From Roseovarius nubinhibens ISM (GTDB lineage: Bacteria > Pseudomonadota > Alphaproteobacteria > Rhodobacterales > Rhodobacteraceae), in NCBI RefSeq assembly GCF_000152625.1, contig NZ_CH724156.1, forward strand, positions 1,310,966-1,374,965: a DNA stretch of 64,000 nucleotides, written 5' to 3'. The notes under the pieces are model-generated. The model saw only the letters and a list, made by a program, of their open reading frames with translations. It was not told where the DNA came from and did not search any database. Position 1 is the stretch's first letter; the number at the start of each line of letters is the position of its first letter. The position numbers and the translations under genes were made by a program. Below, in pieces: positions 9,307-18,810 of the stretch.

Positions 9307-10707
9307 ATGCCCCTTTCACACCGCCTTTCCCCCGCCACCGGCCTCGCTTTGCTGCTGGTCTGTGCCGCTGTGCTGATTCGCGAATGGCTCGGCGAGGGGG
9401 TGCTGGGGCTGCTGCCCGTCATTCTGACCGCGCTGTTGCTGGCGCTGCTGACGCTACAAGTGCGCAAGGGGCGACAGGTTTTCGTGGCAATTGGCCTGTG
9501 TTTGACCCTGATTTTGGCGCTGAGCGACGACAATTGGCGCGCCACGGTCCTCAAAGGGCTTGGCACGGCCGGGTTTATCGCGGCGTTTTTCACGGCGCTG
9601 GCGTCCTTGCGCAGCGCGGCGGGCAGTTCGGCCTCGATGTCGCGGGCGGGGCGGTTTCTGGCGCAACAGCCGCCGGGGCGGCGCTATCTCGCGCTGACCC
9701 TTGGCGGGCAGCTTTTCGCGCTGGTGCTCAACTATGGCTCTATCGCGCTGCTGGGCGGGCTGGCGAGCGATGCCGCCGAGGCAGAGCCCGATGCCGAGAT
9801 CCGCGGCCACAGGCGGCGGCGCATGCTCTTGGCCATTCAGCGGGCGTTCGTGTCGATGCTCACCTGGTCGCCGCTGTCCTTTAGCATCGCGGTGTCCATC
9901 GCGCTCATCCCCGGGGCGACATGGCCGGATGTGGTGCTGCCGGGCATTGTCTCGTCGCTGCTGATGGCGGGGACGGGTTGGGCGCTCGACACGATCTTTC
10001 GCCCCCGGCTCAACCAGCCGCGCCCGGCCTTTCGCCCGCCCGAGGGCAATTGGAGGCTGCTGACGCCACTGTTCATCCTGCTCGGGCTGCTGGTGATCGC
10101 GGTGGTTCTGCTCACGTGGCTCACCGGCATTCGCGTGGTCGGCATCGTCTTGCTGGTCGTGCCGCTGCTGGCGGTGGCCTGGGTCCTGTTGCAGCGGCGC
10201 GAAGACCCGACGGCGGCGAGCCTCGGCCAGCGCAGCCGCAGGTTCTTTTGGACCGAGATGGCGGGCTATCATGGCGAGCTCACGCTGTTGATGATGGCAG
10301 GCTATATCGGCACGGTGGGCGCGCCGATCCTCACGCCGCTGTTGCTGGCCTCGGGGCTCGATCCGCTGGGGCTGCCGGTCTGGGCGATCCTGCTTTGCAT
10401 CATCTGGATCATCCCGGCGCTCGGGCAGCTTGGCATGAACCCGATCCTCGCGGTGACACTTTTGGCGCCGATGGTGCCGAGCGCGGCGGCGATGGGCCTC
10501 AGCCCGGCGGCAATCATCGTGGCGATCACCGCGGGCTGGGCGCTCAGCGGGGCAAGCTCGCCCTTTACCGCGACGACGCTGCTCATCGGGTCTTTCGCCA
10601 ATATCAGCGCGGCGCGGGTCGGCCTCGTCTGGAACGGGGCGTTCACCCTTACGGCGGGGGCTGTGATGAGCCTCTGGGTGCTGATCCACGCGCTCTGGCT
10701 CGGCTAG
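9307..10707 (+). CDS. Multi-pass membrane protein of unknown function
   Basis: A 466-aa protein with about eleven or twelve hydrophobic spans. The start MPLSHRLSP at 9307 is chosen because an upstream in-frame extension would run through the end of rsmB. A polar cytosolic loop (about residues 160-180) is rich in Arg. The C-terminal half has two conserved-looking stretches, GQLGMNPILAVTLLAPMVP and LSGASSPFTATTLLIG, which resemble the small-residue re-entrant segments of ion-transporter-like permeases. This is only a structural impression. It is followed by a heparinase II/III gene about 115 nt downstream, so a role in polysaccharide or envelope metabolism is possible but not shown. Confidence 0.7.
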   Translation: MPLSHRLSPATGLALLLVCAAVLIREWLGEGVLGLLPVILTALLLALLTLQVRKGRQVFVAIGLCLTLILALSDDNWRATVLKGLGTAGFIAAFFTALASLRSAAGSSASMSRAGRFLAQQPPGRRYLALTLGGQLFALVLNYGSIALLGGLASDAAEAEPDAEIRGHRRRRMLLAIQRAFVSMLTWSPLSFSIAVSIALIPGATWPDVVLPGIVSSLLMAGTGWALDTIFRPRLNQPRPAFRPPEGNWRLLTPLFILLGLLVIAVVLLTWLTGIRVVGIVLLVVPLLAVAWVLLQRREDPTAASLGQRSRRFFWTEMAGYHGELTLLMMAGYIGTVGAPILTPLLLASGLDPLGLPVWAILLCIIWIIPALGQLGMNPILAVTLLAPMVPSAAAMGLSPAAIIVAITAGWALSGASSPFTATTLLIGSFANISAARVGLVWNGAFTLTAGAVMSLWVLIHALWLG

Positions 10708-10823
10708 GGCGGACGGGGAAAATCCGACACACTCGGCCCGGCCTAAAGCGGTGACTTGGCAGAAAGCCTCATGTATGGTCGGGGCGGAACACGCGCCAGC
10801 AAGAGCGCCACGAGGCAAGGTAG

Positions 10824-12584
10824 ATGTGGACTTCTCATATGATTTCCGCGCGTTGGGCGCTCTTGATGGACCGGATCGCGGCGCGGCGGGCCACGATGTC
10901 GCGCCCAGCCACCGCCTTTCTGTCCCAGCCTGAACCGCGCACCATCGGCAGCTTTGCCCGGGGGCGGCAGCTCTGTGCCGGGAATTTCCTCTTTGCCGGA
11001 CAGCTTGTGCAGGCCGAGGGCAAGAGCATCTGGCAGATCACCCCGCCGGACCGCGCCTTTGCCGCCGAGTTGCACGGCTTTGCCTGGCTCGACGATCTGG
11101 CGGCGGTGGGCGATGGCCCGGCGCGCAAGACGGCGCAGGCGTGGATTGCGGAATGGATCGCGCGCTATGGCGCGGGGCGCGGGCCGGGCTGGACCGCCGA
11201 TCTGGCGGGGCGGCGGCTCATCCGCTGGATCAGCCATGCCTTTCTCATCATGCGCGGGCAGGAGGCGGAGGCCACCGATGCCTTTATGCTGTCGCTGGCG
11301 CAGCAATCGCATTTCCTCGGGCGGCGCTGGCAGGCAGCACGGCCCGGGCTGCCCCGGATCGAGGCGCTGACCGGGCTGATCTATGCCGGGCTGTCGCTGG
11401 AGGGGATGCGCGATTACGTCGGGCCGGCCAATGCGGCGTTGGCACGGGAATGCGATGCGACGATCTCTCCCGATGGCCTGTTGGCGTCGCGCAATCCCGA
11501 GGATCTTCTCGATATTTTCACCCTGCTCACTTGGGCCGAAATGGCGCTGAGCGAAGCCGAAGTGCCACCGAGCCCGGCGCTGCAGGGCGCGATTGAGCGG
11601 ATCGCGCCGATCCTGCGCAGCCTGCGCCATGCCGATGGCGGGCTGGCGCGATTTCATGGCGGCGGGCGCGGCCTCGAAGGGCGGCTTGATGCGGCGCTGG
11701 CGGCGAGCGGCATCAAGGCAGCCGCGCCGGGCGGCATGGCGATGGGCTATACGCGGCTCAATGCCGGGCGGACCACGATCATCACCGACACCGCGCCACC
11801 GCCTCTGGGGGCGGTGGCGGGCGATGCCCATGCCTCGACCCTCGCCTTCGAGATCACCTCGGGGCGGCGGCCTCTCATCGTGAACTGCGGCTCGGGCAAG
11901 AGCTTTGGCCCGGAATGGCGGCGGGCGGGACGGGCGACGCCATCGCATTCGACGCTGGTTCTGGCGGGGGATTCGAGCGCCCGGCTCGGGCCGTCGGGTC
12001 CCACCGAAGACTGGCTCGTCTCTGGGCCGCGCGATGTGCCGGTGCAGACCCGACGGGCCAGCGACGGTCTGCGGCTCGAGGCGGCGCATGATGGCTATGT
12101 CAGCCGCTTTGGCCTCACCCATGCGCGCAGCATCGACATGACCTTTGATGGCCGTGGCGTGGCGGGCGAGGACATGCTGCTGGCGCTCGACGACAGCGAT
12201 CAGCGGCGGTTCGATGCGGCGCTCGATGCCACGACGCTCGACGGGATACGGTTCGACATCCGCTTTCACCTGCACCCGGATGTCGATGCGACGCTCGATA
12301 TGGGGGGCAATGCGGTGTCGCTGGCGCTGCGCAGTGGCGAAATCTGGGTGTTTCGCAGCGAAGGACGCGGCGAAATGCGGCTTGATCCCAGCGTTTACCT
12401 AGAAAAAACGCGATTACGGCCCCGTGCGACCAAACAGATTGTTCTATCCGGGCGCGCAATAGAGTATGCGACCCGCATCAGGTGGTCTTTGGCCAAGGCG
12501 CAGGAAACCCCCGTCGGCATTCGCGATCTCGAACCCGACGATGCGTTCGCGCCCGAGGCCGAGCCCACGGAACACACAGACTAG
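10824..12584 (+). CDS. Heparinase II/III family protein
   Basis: A 586-aa protein. The N-terminal half (about 60-300) is alpha-helical and Trp-rich, like the toroid domain of heparinase II/III lyases (WIAEWIARYG, RLIRWISHAFLI). From about residue 320 the beta-rich heparinase II/III C-terminal domain appears, with DAHASTLAFEITSGRRPLIV and CGSGKSFGPEWR followed by PSHSTLVLAG. No signal peptide is visible, so it is probably cytoplasmic or non-classically located. Family members cleave acidic polysaccharides; the substrate here is unknown. It lies 12 nt before purH, an arrangement that recurs in this bacterial family. Confidence 0.85.
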   Translation: MWTSHMISARWALLMDRIAARRATMSRPATAFLSQPEPRTIGSFARGRQLCAGNFLFAGQLVQAEGKSIWQITPPDRAFAAELHGFAWLDDLAAVGDGPARKTAQAWIAEWIARYGAGRGPGWTADLAGRRLIRWISHAFLIMRGQEAEATDAFMLSLAQQSHFLGRRWQAARPGLPRIEALTGLIYAGLSLEGMRDYVGPANAALARECDATISPDGLLASRNPEDLLDIFTLLTWAEMALSEAEVPPSPALQGAIERIAPILRSLRHADGGLARFHGGGRGLEGRLDAALAASGIKAAAPGGMAMGYTRLNAGRTTIITDTAPPPLGAVAGDAHASTLAFEITSGRRPLIVNCGSGKSFGPEWRRAGRATPSHSTLVLAGDSSARLGPSGPTEDWLVSGPRDVPVQTRRASDGLRLEAAHDGYVSRFGLTHARSIDMTFDGRGVAGEDMLLALDDSDQRRFDAALDATTLDGIRFDIRFHLHPDVDATLDMGGNAVSLALRSGEIWVFRSEGRGEMRLDPSVYLEKTRLRPRATKQIVLSGRAIEYATRIRWSLAKAQETPVGIRDLEPDDAFAPEAEPTEHTD

Positions 12585-12596
12585 GATTTGCTGCCC

Positions 12597-14192
12597 ATGC
12601 CCTCTGCCTCGCTTGCGCCCGTCAAACGCGCCCTTCTTTCGGTTTCCGACAAGACCGGTCTCATTGAACTGGGCCAGGCCCTCGCGGGGCTTGGGGTCGA
12701 ACTTCTGAGCACCGGGGGCAGTGCCAAGGCGCTGCGCGAGGCGGGGCTTGAAGTGCGCGACGTGGCCGATGTCACGGGCTTTCCCGAGATGATGGATGGC
12801 CGGGTCAAGACGCTGCACCCGATGGTGCATGGCGGTCTGCTGGCGCTGCGCGACAATGCCGATCACCTCAAGGCGATGGACGAGCATGGCATCGGCGGGA
12901 TCGATCTTTTGGTGGTCAATCTCTACCCGTTCGAAGAAACCGTCGCCAAGGGCGCGGATTACGAGACCTGCATCGAAAACATCGACATTGGCGGCCCGGC
13001 GATGATCCGTGCGGCGGCCAAGAACCACGGCTTTGTCACCACCATCGTCGATGTCGAGGATTACGACGCGCTGCTGGCCGAGCTGCGCGGCAATGACGGG
13101 GCGACGACGCTCGCCTTCCGGCAGAAGATGGCGATGACCGCCTATGCGCGCACCGGGGCCTATGACGCCGCCGTCTCGGGCTGGATGGCCGATCAGCAGG
13201 GCGACACCGCGCCGCGCCGCCGCGCCGTGGCCGGCACGCTCGCGCAGGAACTGCGCTATGGCGAGAACCCGCATCAGCAGGCGGCGTTTTATGTCGATGG
13301 CTCGAACCGTCCCGGCGTCGCCACCGCCCAGCAACATCAGGGCAAAGAGCTCAGCTACAACAACATCAACGACACCGACGCGGCCTTTGAGCTGGTGAGC
13401 GAATTTGACCCGGCGCAAGGCCCGGCCTGCGCGATCATCAAACATGCCAACCCCTGTGGCGTGGCGCGGGGCGCGACGCTCAAAGAGGCCTATGGCCGCG
13501 CCTTTGATTGTGACCGCACCAGCGCCTTTGGCGGCATCATCGCCCTCAACCAGCCGCTCGACGGGGCCACCGCCGAAGAGATCGTGCAGATCTTTACCGA
13601 GGTGGTGATCGCGCCCGGCGCCGATGACGACGCCCGCCGGGTCTTTGCCGCCAAGAAGAACCTGCGCCTGCTGACCACCCAGGCGCTCGCCGATCCGGCG
13701 GCGGCGGCCCGCACCATCCGTCAGGTCTCGGGCGGATACCTTGTGCAGGACAAGGACAATGGCGTGATCACCCGTGACGATCTCAAGGTGGTGACCAAAC
13801 GCGCGCCCTCCGAGCAGGAGCTCGAGGATATGCTCTTTGCCTGGAAAGTGGCGAAACACGTCAAGTCGAACGCCATCGTCTATGTCAAGGACGGCGCCAC
13901 CGTCGGCGTCGGTGCGGGCCAGATGAGCCGCGTCGACAGCTGCCGCATCGCCGCCCGCAAGGCCGAGGACATGGCCGAGGCGCTCGGGCTCGACGCGCCG
14001 CTGACCCGCGGTTCGGTCGTGGCATCGGATGCGTTCTTTCCCTTTGCCGACGGTCTGCTGACCGCGGCCGAGGCCGGGGCCACCGCCGTCATCCATCCCG
14101 GCGGCTCGATGCGCGACGACGAGGTGATCGCCGCCGCCGATGAGGCCGGGCTTGCCGTGGTGCTCACCGGTATGCGCCATTTCCGTCACTGA
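12597..14192 (+). CDS. purH: Bifunctional AICAR formyltransferase / IMP cyclohydrolase
   Basis: A 531-aa enzyme for the last two steps of IMP synthesis. The N-terminal MGS-like cyclohydrolase domain starts [14 protein letters not shown] and contains [14 protein letters not shown]. The AICAR transformylase domain has [10 protein letters not shown] with the catalytic Lys282-His283 pair, and ends [19 protein letters not shown] start at ATG 12597, which has AGGA (12583-12586) ten nt upstream; a TTG at 12588 is too close to it. It probably forms one transcript with the upstream heparinase-like gene and downstream lspA. Confidence 0.97.
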   Translation: MPSASLAPVKRALLSVSDKTGLIELGQALAGLGVELLSTGGSAKALREAGLEVRDVADVTGFPEMMDGRVKTLHPMVHGGLLALRDNADHLKAMDEHGIGGIDLLVVNLYPFEETVAKGADYETCIENIDIGGPAMIRAAAKNHGFVTTIVDVEDYDALLAELRGNDGATTLAFRQKMAMTAYARTGAYDAAVSGWMADQQGDTAPRRRAVAGTLAQELRYGENPHQQAAFYVDGSNRPGVATAQQHQGKELSYNNINDTDAAFELVSEFDPAQGPACAIIKHANPCGVARGATLKEAYGRAFDCDRTSAFGGIIALNQPLDGATAEEIVQIFTEVVIAPGADDDARRVFAAKKNLRLLTTQALADPAAAARTIRQVSGGYLVQDKDNGVITRDDLKVVTKRAPSEQELEDMLFAWKVAKHVKSNAIVYVKDGATVGVGAGQMSRVDSCRIAARKAEDMAEALGLDAPLTRGSVVASDAFFPFADGLLTAAEAGATAVIHPGGSMRDDEVIAAADEAGLAVVLTGMRHFRH

Positions 14193-14210
14193 CACCCAAG
14201 CGAGGACGCC

Positions 14211-14681
14211 ATGCGGATAGTTTTCTGGGCCGGGCTGGCCACGTTTTTGATCGACCAGATCAGCAAATATATCGTCGTGCACGCGATGAACCTGCGCGAA
14301 ATCGGGTCGATCGACATCTGGCCGCCGCTGCTCAATTTCCGCATGGCGTGGAATTACGGCATCAACTTTGGCTTTCTGTCGGGGGACTCGGCCCTCACGC
14401 GCTGGGTGCTGATTGCCGTGGCGCTGATCATTTCCGCCTCGGTTCTGTGGTGGGTGCGCAGCGATCCGGCGGGCAAGTGGCAGAAAATCGCCGCCGGTCT
14501 GCTCATTGGCGGGGCGCTCGGCAATGTGATCGACCGGCTGCGCTATGGGGCGGTTGCGGACTTTCTCAACATGTCCTGCTGCGGCTTTGACAACCCTTAT
14601 GCGTTCAATGTCGCAGATATCGGGGTCTTTGCGGGGGCCATCGGGGTGGTGATCTTTTCCAATAGCGAAAAGCCTGCGTGA
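14211..14681 (+). CDS. lspA: Lipoprotein signal peptidase (signal peptidase II)
   Basis: A 156-aa inner-membrane aspartyl peptidase with four membrane spans; it cleaves lipid-modified prolipoproteins before the conserved cysteine. The catalytic dyad is Asp117 (GAVADFLNM) and Asp136 (FNVADIGVFAG). GNVIDRLRYG is also typical. It begins 18 nt after purH. The next gene encodes a lipoprotein, a natural substrate. Confidence 0.96.
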   Translation: MRIVFWAGLATFLIDQISKYIVVHAMNLREIGSIDIWPPLLNFRMAWNYGINFGFLSGDSALTRWVLIAVALIISASVLWWVRSDPAGKWQKIAAGLLIGGALGNVIDRLRYGAVADFLNMSCCGFDNPYAFNVADIGVFAGAIGVVIFSNSEKPA

Positions 14682-14733
14682 CGCGCCGCCCTCGATGCGC
14701 TAGAACATGGGCCAAACTGGCTGGAGGCACCTA

Positions 14734-15255
14734 ATGCGCAAGTCGCATGTCATCATTCTTCTGACCGCCCTGACGGTGGCGCTTGGCGGCTGCGCCAAAC
14801 GCGGCGAAGCGCCCAAGCTTGCGCATTTCAAGAAGACCGGCAACGGCCCGGATGAGTTTACCGTGCTGCCCACCCATCCGCTGCAGACGCCGACCAGCTA
14901 TAACGCCCTGCCCGCCCCGACGCCGGGCGGTGTGAACCTTGTCGACCAAAACCCCGAGGCCGATGGCATCGCGGCGCTGGGCGGCAATGCCGCCGCGCTC
15001 AACAGCACCTCGGCCGCCGAGGCCAACCTGATCAACCATGCCCGCCGCGAGGGTGCGACCCCGGACATCCGCCAGACCCTGCGGACCGAGGACAATGACC
15101 GCCGCCGCCGCTATGGCCGGGTCAATATCTTCCGTCTCGGGCCGATCGACGATTACACCGCCGCCTACAAGCGTCAGTGGCTCGATGCCGATGCCGAGAA
15201 ACAGCGGCTCGAGCGTCGCGGCATCGCGACCCCCTCTGCCCCGCCGGCAGAGTAA
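14734..15255 (+). CDS. DUF3035 lipoprotein
   Basis: A 173-aa predicted outer-membrane or periplasmic lipoprotein. The start at 14734 follows a GGAGG at 14722-14726 and gives a clear lipobox ending in Cys20 (VALGGC). The mature part is proline- and alanine-rich, then has charged helices (QTLRTEDNDRRRRYGRVNIF). This matches DUF3035 proteins found next to lspA and M16 peptidases in Rhodobacterales. Function unknown; its position suggests an envelope role tied to the peptidase pair that follows. Confidence 0.82.
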   Translation: MRKSHVIILLTALTVALGGCAKRGEAPKLAHFKKTGNGPDEFTVLPTHPLQTPTSYNALPAPTPGGVNLVDQNPEADGIAALGGNAAALNSTSAAEANLINHARREGATPDIRQTLRTEDNDRRRRYGRVNIFRLGPIDDYTAAYKRQWLDADAEKQRLERRGIATPSAPPAE

Positions 15256-15321
15256 CGCGCCCCACCATCCAGAGTGTTGCCAGCCACACCCCCTGAGCTC
15301 ATCACGGCTTTGTCAGGGCGG

Positions 15322-15349
15322 TTGAAGCCTGCGCGAAAGACCGTATCTA
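15322..15349 (+). promoter_or_regulatory. Possible sigma-70 promoter before the M16 peptidase operon
   Basis: TTGAAG (15322-15327) and TATCTA (15344-15349) are separated by 16 nt and lie about 40-65 nt before the first M16 gene. Inferred by eye; moderate match. Confidence 0.35.
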
Positions 15350-15386
15350 TCGGGGAGCACGCGAGCAGCACCCCCAGGGAGAGCCT

Positions 15387-16760
15387 ATGCACAACCGTAT
15401 CACCGCCATTCTGGCCCTTGTCGCCGGGCTTGGCCTGACCAGCCCGGCCTGGGCCCAGTCAGACACCGCCATCGACGCCGCGGGCGAGGCCGATCAGGTC
15501 AGCCATTTCACCCTTGATAACGGCATGGATGTGGTCGTCGTCGAAGATCACCGCGCCCCGGTCGTCGTACAGATGATCTGGTATCGCGCCGGATCGGCGG
15601 ATGAGAAACCCGGCGCCTCGGGCGTCGCGCATTTCCTCGAACATCTGCTGTTCAAAGGCACCGAAACCCTCGCGCCGGGCGAATTTTCCGCCACCGTGGC
15701 GCGCAATGGCGGCTCGGACAATGCCTTTACCAGCTATGATTACACCGCCTATTTTCAGCGCATCGCCGCCGACCGGCTCGAGCTCATGATGCGGATGGAG
15801 GCGGACCGGATGGTCAATCTGCAGCTCAGCGAGGCCGATATCGCCACCGAGCGCGACGTGATCATCGAAGAGCGCAACCAGCGGGTCGAGAACGATCCCG
15901 GCGCGCTCTTCCGCGAACAGCGCAACGCGGCGCAATATCTCAACCATCGCTATGGCGTGCCGATCATCGGCTGGCGTCATGAGATGGAGGCATTGGGCCT
16001 CGCCGAGGCGCTCGACTATTACGAGACGCATTATGCGCCCAACAACGCCATTCTCGTGGTGGCGGGCGATGTCGAACCGGACGAGGTGCGCCAGCTGGCC
16101 GAGACCTATTATGGCGTGATCCCCGCCAATCCCGACCTGCCAGACCGCGCCCGCCCGCAAGAGCCGCCGCAGACCTCGGCCCGGCGTCTGGTGATGTCTG
16201 ATCCGCGCGTCGCGCAACCCTATGTCACGCGCTCCTATCTCGCGCCCGAACGCGACCCCGGTGCGCAGGAAGAGGCCGCCGCGCTGACGCTTCTGGCCGA
16301 GCTTCTCGGCGGTGGCATCACCTCGGTGATGTCGCAAAAGCTCCAGTTCGACGAGAAGATCGCCGTGCAGAGCGGTGCCTGGTACAGCGGCACGAGCCGT
16401 GATGACGCGACGCTCAACCTGTCGGTGGTGCCGGTGGATGGGGTGAGCCTCGAAGAGGCCGAGGCCGCCATGGACCGGGTCATTGCCGAGTTTCTCGAGA
16501 CCGGTGTCGACGAGGCCCAGCTCGCCCGGCTCAAGACCCAGCTGCGCGCCGCGCGCATCTATGCCCGCGACGATGTCGGCGCGATTGCCAACCGCTATGG
16601 CCGGGCGCTTGCCGTCGGGCTGAGCATCGAAGACGTCCAGGCCTGGCCCGCGCTGCTCGATGCGGTGACGCCGGATCAGATCATGCAGGCCGCGCGCAAG
16701 GTCTTTGACGACAGGACATCGGTCACCGGCTGGCTGACCCAAACGGAGGTTTCCCAATGA
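15387..16760 (+). CDS. M16-family zinc metallopeptidase (catalytic subunit), exported
   Basis: A 457-aa insulinase-type peptidase. Residues 1-23 are a signal peptide (cleavage near AWAQ). The inverted zinc motif HFLEH is at 82-86 within GVAHFLEHLLFKGTE, and the downstream third ligand lies in IIEERNQRVENDP. Secretion suggests periplasmic proteolysis of small peptides or misfolded proteins. It overlaps the next gene by four nt (ATGA), the second half of a heterodimer-like pair. Related single-operon pairs pair a zinc-bearing and a zinc-free subunit, as in mitochondrial processing peptidase. Confidence 0.93.
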   Translation: MHNRITAILALVAGLGLTSPAWAQSDTAIDAAGEADQVSHFTLDNGMDVVVVEDHRAPVVVQMIWYRAGSADEKPGASGVAHFLEHLLFKGTETLAPGEFSATVARNGGSDNAFTSYDYTAYFQRIAADRLELMMRMEADRMVNLQLSEADIATERDVIIEERNQRVENDPGALFREQRNAAQYLNHRYGVPIIGWRHEMEALGLAEALDYYETHYAPNNAILVVAGDVEPDEVRQLAETYYGVIPANPDLPDRARPQEPPQTSARRLVMSDPRVAQPYVTRSYLAPERDPGAQEEAAALTLLAELLGGGITSVMSQKLQFDEKIAVQSGAWYSGTSRDDATLNLSVVPVDGVSLEEAEAAMDRVIAEFLETGVDEAQLARLKTQLRAARIYARDDVGAIANRYGRALAVGLSIEDVQAWPALLDAVTPDQIMQAARKVFDDRTSVTGWLTQTEVSQ

Positions 16761-18076
16761 TCCGCGCCGCGCTTGTTGCCATCGGCCTCTTGGCCGCCCT
16801 GCCCGCCCGGGCCGAGGTTGAGATTCAAGAGATCACCACCCCCGGCGGCATCACCGCCTGGCTGGTCGAAGAGAATTCCAACCCCTTCGTGGCGCTCGAG
16901 CTGCGGTTTCGCGGCGGCACCTCTCTGGATACGCCCGAGACCCTCGGCGCGGTGTCTTTGATGACCCACACGCTCGAAGAGGGGGCGGGTGACATGGATG
17001 CCAATGCCTTTGCCACCCGCAGCGAAGAGCTCGCCGCCTCGTTCAGCTATAATGTCTATGACGATGTGCTGAGCGTTTCGGCCAAGTTCCTCACCGAGAA
17101 CCGCGATGAGGCGGTCACCCATCTGCGCGAAAGCCTGGTAAACCCGCGCTTTGACCAAGACGCGGTGGACCGGGTGCGCGGCCAGATGCTGTCGATCATT
17201 CAAAGCGACGCCAAGGACCCCAATGCCCAGGCCGGGCGGGCGCTCGATCAGCTGATCTTTGGCGATCACCCCTATGCCAATAGCGGCGATGGCACGCTCG
17301 AGACCGTGACGGCGCTGACCCGCGAGGATGTGCTCGCCGCGCATAAGGCCGCGATTGCCCGTGACAGGCTCTATGTCAGCGCGGTGGGTGATATCACCGC
17401 AGACGAGCTGTCGGCGCTGCTCGACCGGCTTCTCGGCGATCTGCCGGAGACCGGTGCGCCGCTGCCCGGCCGGGCCGAGCTCAACCTGCCCGGCGGCACC
17501 CATGTGACGCCCTTTGCCACGCCGCAATCGGTGGCCGTCTTTGCCCAGCCGGGCATCGACCGCGATCACGAGGATTTCTTTGCGGCCTATCTGCTCAACC
17601 ATATTCTCGGCGGCGGCGGGTTCGAAAGCCGGCTGATGACCGAGGTGCGCGAGAAACGCGGGCTGACCTATGGCGTCTATGCCTATCTCGCCAACAAGGA
17701 CAATGCCGATCTCTGGGCCGGATCCGTGGCCTCGGCCAATGACCGTATCGCAGAGGCGATCGAGGTGATCCGGGACCAATGGGCGCGGGTGCAGACCGAG
17801 GGTGTTACTCAGGCCGAGCTCGACGATGCCAAGACCTATCTCACCGGGGCCTATCCGCTGCGCTTTGACGGCAATGGCCCGATTGCCAATATCGCGGTCG
17901 GGATGCAGATGGACGATCTGCCCACCGATTATATCGCGACCCGCAATGACAAGGTGATGGCGGTGACGCTCGAGGATGTGAACCGCGTGGCGCGCGACTA
18001 TCTCGATCCTGACAAGCTCACCTTTGTGGTGGTCGGCCAGCCCGATGGGCTGATGCCCGACACGGCCGCGAATTAA
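16757..18076 (+). CDS. M16-family peptidase homologue without zinc site (partner subunit), exported
   Basis: A 439-aa M16 homologue with a signal peptide (MIRAALVAIGLLAALPARA). At the place of HxxEH the sequence reads SLMTHTLEEGAG, so the zinc ligands are missing. The C-terminal substrate-binding block TEVREKRGLTYGVYAYL, with its Arg-Tyr motif, is kept. This division (zinc in one chain, Arg/Tyr motif in the other) is known for heterodimeric M16B peptidases and supports a complex with the gene just upstream. Its TAA stop shares bases with the convergent gene's stop. Confidence 0.92.
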   Translation: MIRAALVAIGLLAALPARAEVEIQEITTPGGITAWLVEENSNPFVALELRFRGGTSLDTPETLGAVSLMTHTLEEGAGDMDANAFATRSEELAASFSYNVYDDVLSVSAKFLTENRDEAVTHLRESLVNPRFDQDAVDRVRGQMLSIIQSDAKDPNAQAGRALDQLIFGDHPYANSGDGTLETVTALTREDVLAAHKAAIARDRLYVSAVGDITADELSALLDRLLGDLPETGAPLPGRAELNLPGGTHVTPFATPQSVAVFAQPGIDRDHEDFFAAYLLNHILGGGGFESRLMTEVREKRGLTYGVYAYLANKDNADLWAGSVASANDRIAEAIEVIRDQWARVQTEGVTQAELDDAKTYLTGAYPLRFDGNGPIANIAVGMQMDDLPTDYIATRNDKVMAVTLEDVNRVARDYLDPDKLTFVVVGQPDGLMPDTAAN

Positions 18077-18810
18077 CCGGCCTCGGCCAGACCCAGACGC
18101 TGTGCCAGCGCCGCGAGGCCCTGGCGCAGCGCCGCCTCTGGCGCGTCGCGCTCGACCGGGACACCCTGCGCCTGCAGCGCCTCGGCATAGGCATCGCCCT
18201 CGGCCCCGCCCAAGACGATCACCGCCTGACCGAGCCAATAGGGCCGCAACGCCGCCAATTCCGCCCCGATCAGCGCGCCCGTGACATCCGCCGCAGCGCC
18301 CGCCATCTCGGCCCGGCGCAGATGCAGCGCGATCTTTTCCGGCCGGGCCAGCGCATCCTCGACCGCCGCTGGCGCGGCCTCTGCCGCCCCGCCCAGCGCC
18401 GCGATGAGCCGCGCGGTGACGCTGCCTTGAAAACTGACGATCTCTTCGGCGCTGATCTGCAGCCAATGGGTCACATCGCGCCCGGCGTGACAGATCACCC
18501 CGTCCCAATGGTTGCGCGTCGACACCACACCCGCCGCTGCGAGCCGCGCCCAGCCCGAAAGCCGGTCGAGCGGCGCCTCTTGCACCATATCGCCCAGCGC
18601 CGCGCCACTGTCGGGCAAGAGCGCGGCAGGGACCTTGTCCTGCCCCGCGCCGATGCGGATCAACCGGCTGTCCCCCTCGGCCTTGAGCGCGCGCAGAACC
18701 GCCGACTCATCGGCCTCGGTGGCCTCGGCCAGGATCTCGGACCCGCGCAGCCGATAGCCGCGCCATCCCGCCGCGTCAAAGGGTCCAAGAGCCAGCCAGT
18801 CGGCGCTCAT
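18073..18810 (-). CDS. Degenerate 2-dehydro-3-deoxygalactonokinase (DgoK)-like protein
   Basis: A 245-aa protein, shorter than the about 290-300 residues of DgoK. The C-terminal two-thirds follow DgoK order: ISAEEIVSFQGSVTARLIAAL matches the segment ending in the TGEL motif, then DVTGALIGAELAALRPYW and VIVLGGAEGDAYAEALQAQG. The N-terminal sugar-kinase phosphate motif (DWGTTNLR type) is absent, replaced by LGPFDAAGWRGYRL, and the usual PGTHSKW is changed to HAGRDVTHW. Kinase activity is therefore doubtful. The start overlaps the stop of the next upstream gene by four nt, indicating co-translation with the DUF442 protein. Confidence 0.72.
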   Translation of the reverse strand: MSADWLALGPFDAAGWRGYRLRGSEILAEATEADESAVLRALKAEGDSRLIRIGAGQDKVPAALLPDSGAALGDMVQEAPLDRLSGWARLAAAGVVSTRNHWDGVICHAGRDVTHWLQISAEEIVSFQGSVTARLIAALGGAAEAAPAAVEDALARPEKIALHLRRAEMAGAAADVTGALIGAELAALRPYWLGQAVIVLGGAEGDAYAEALQAQGVPVERDAPEAALRQGLAALAQRLGLAEAG

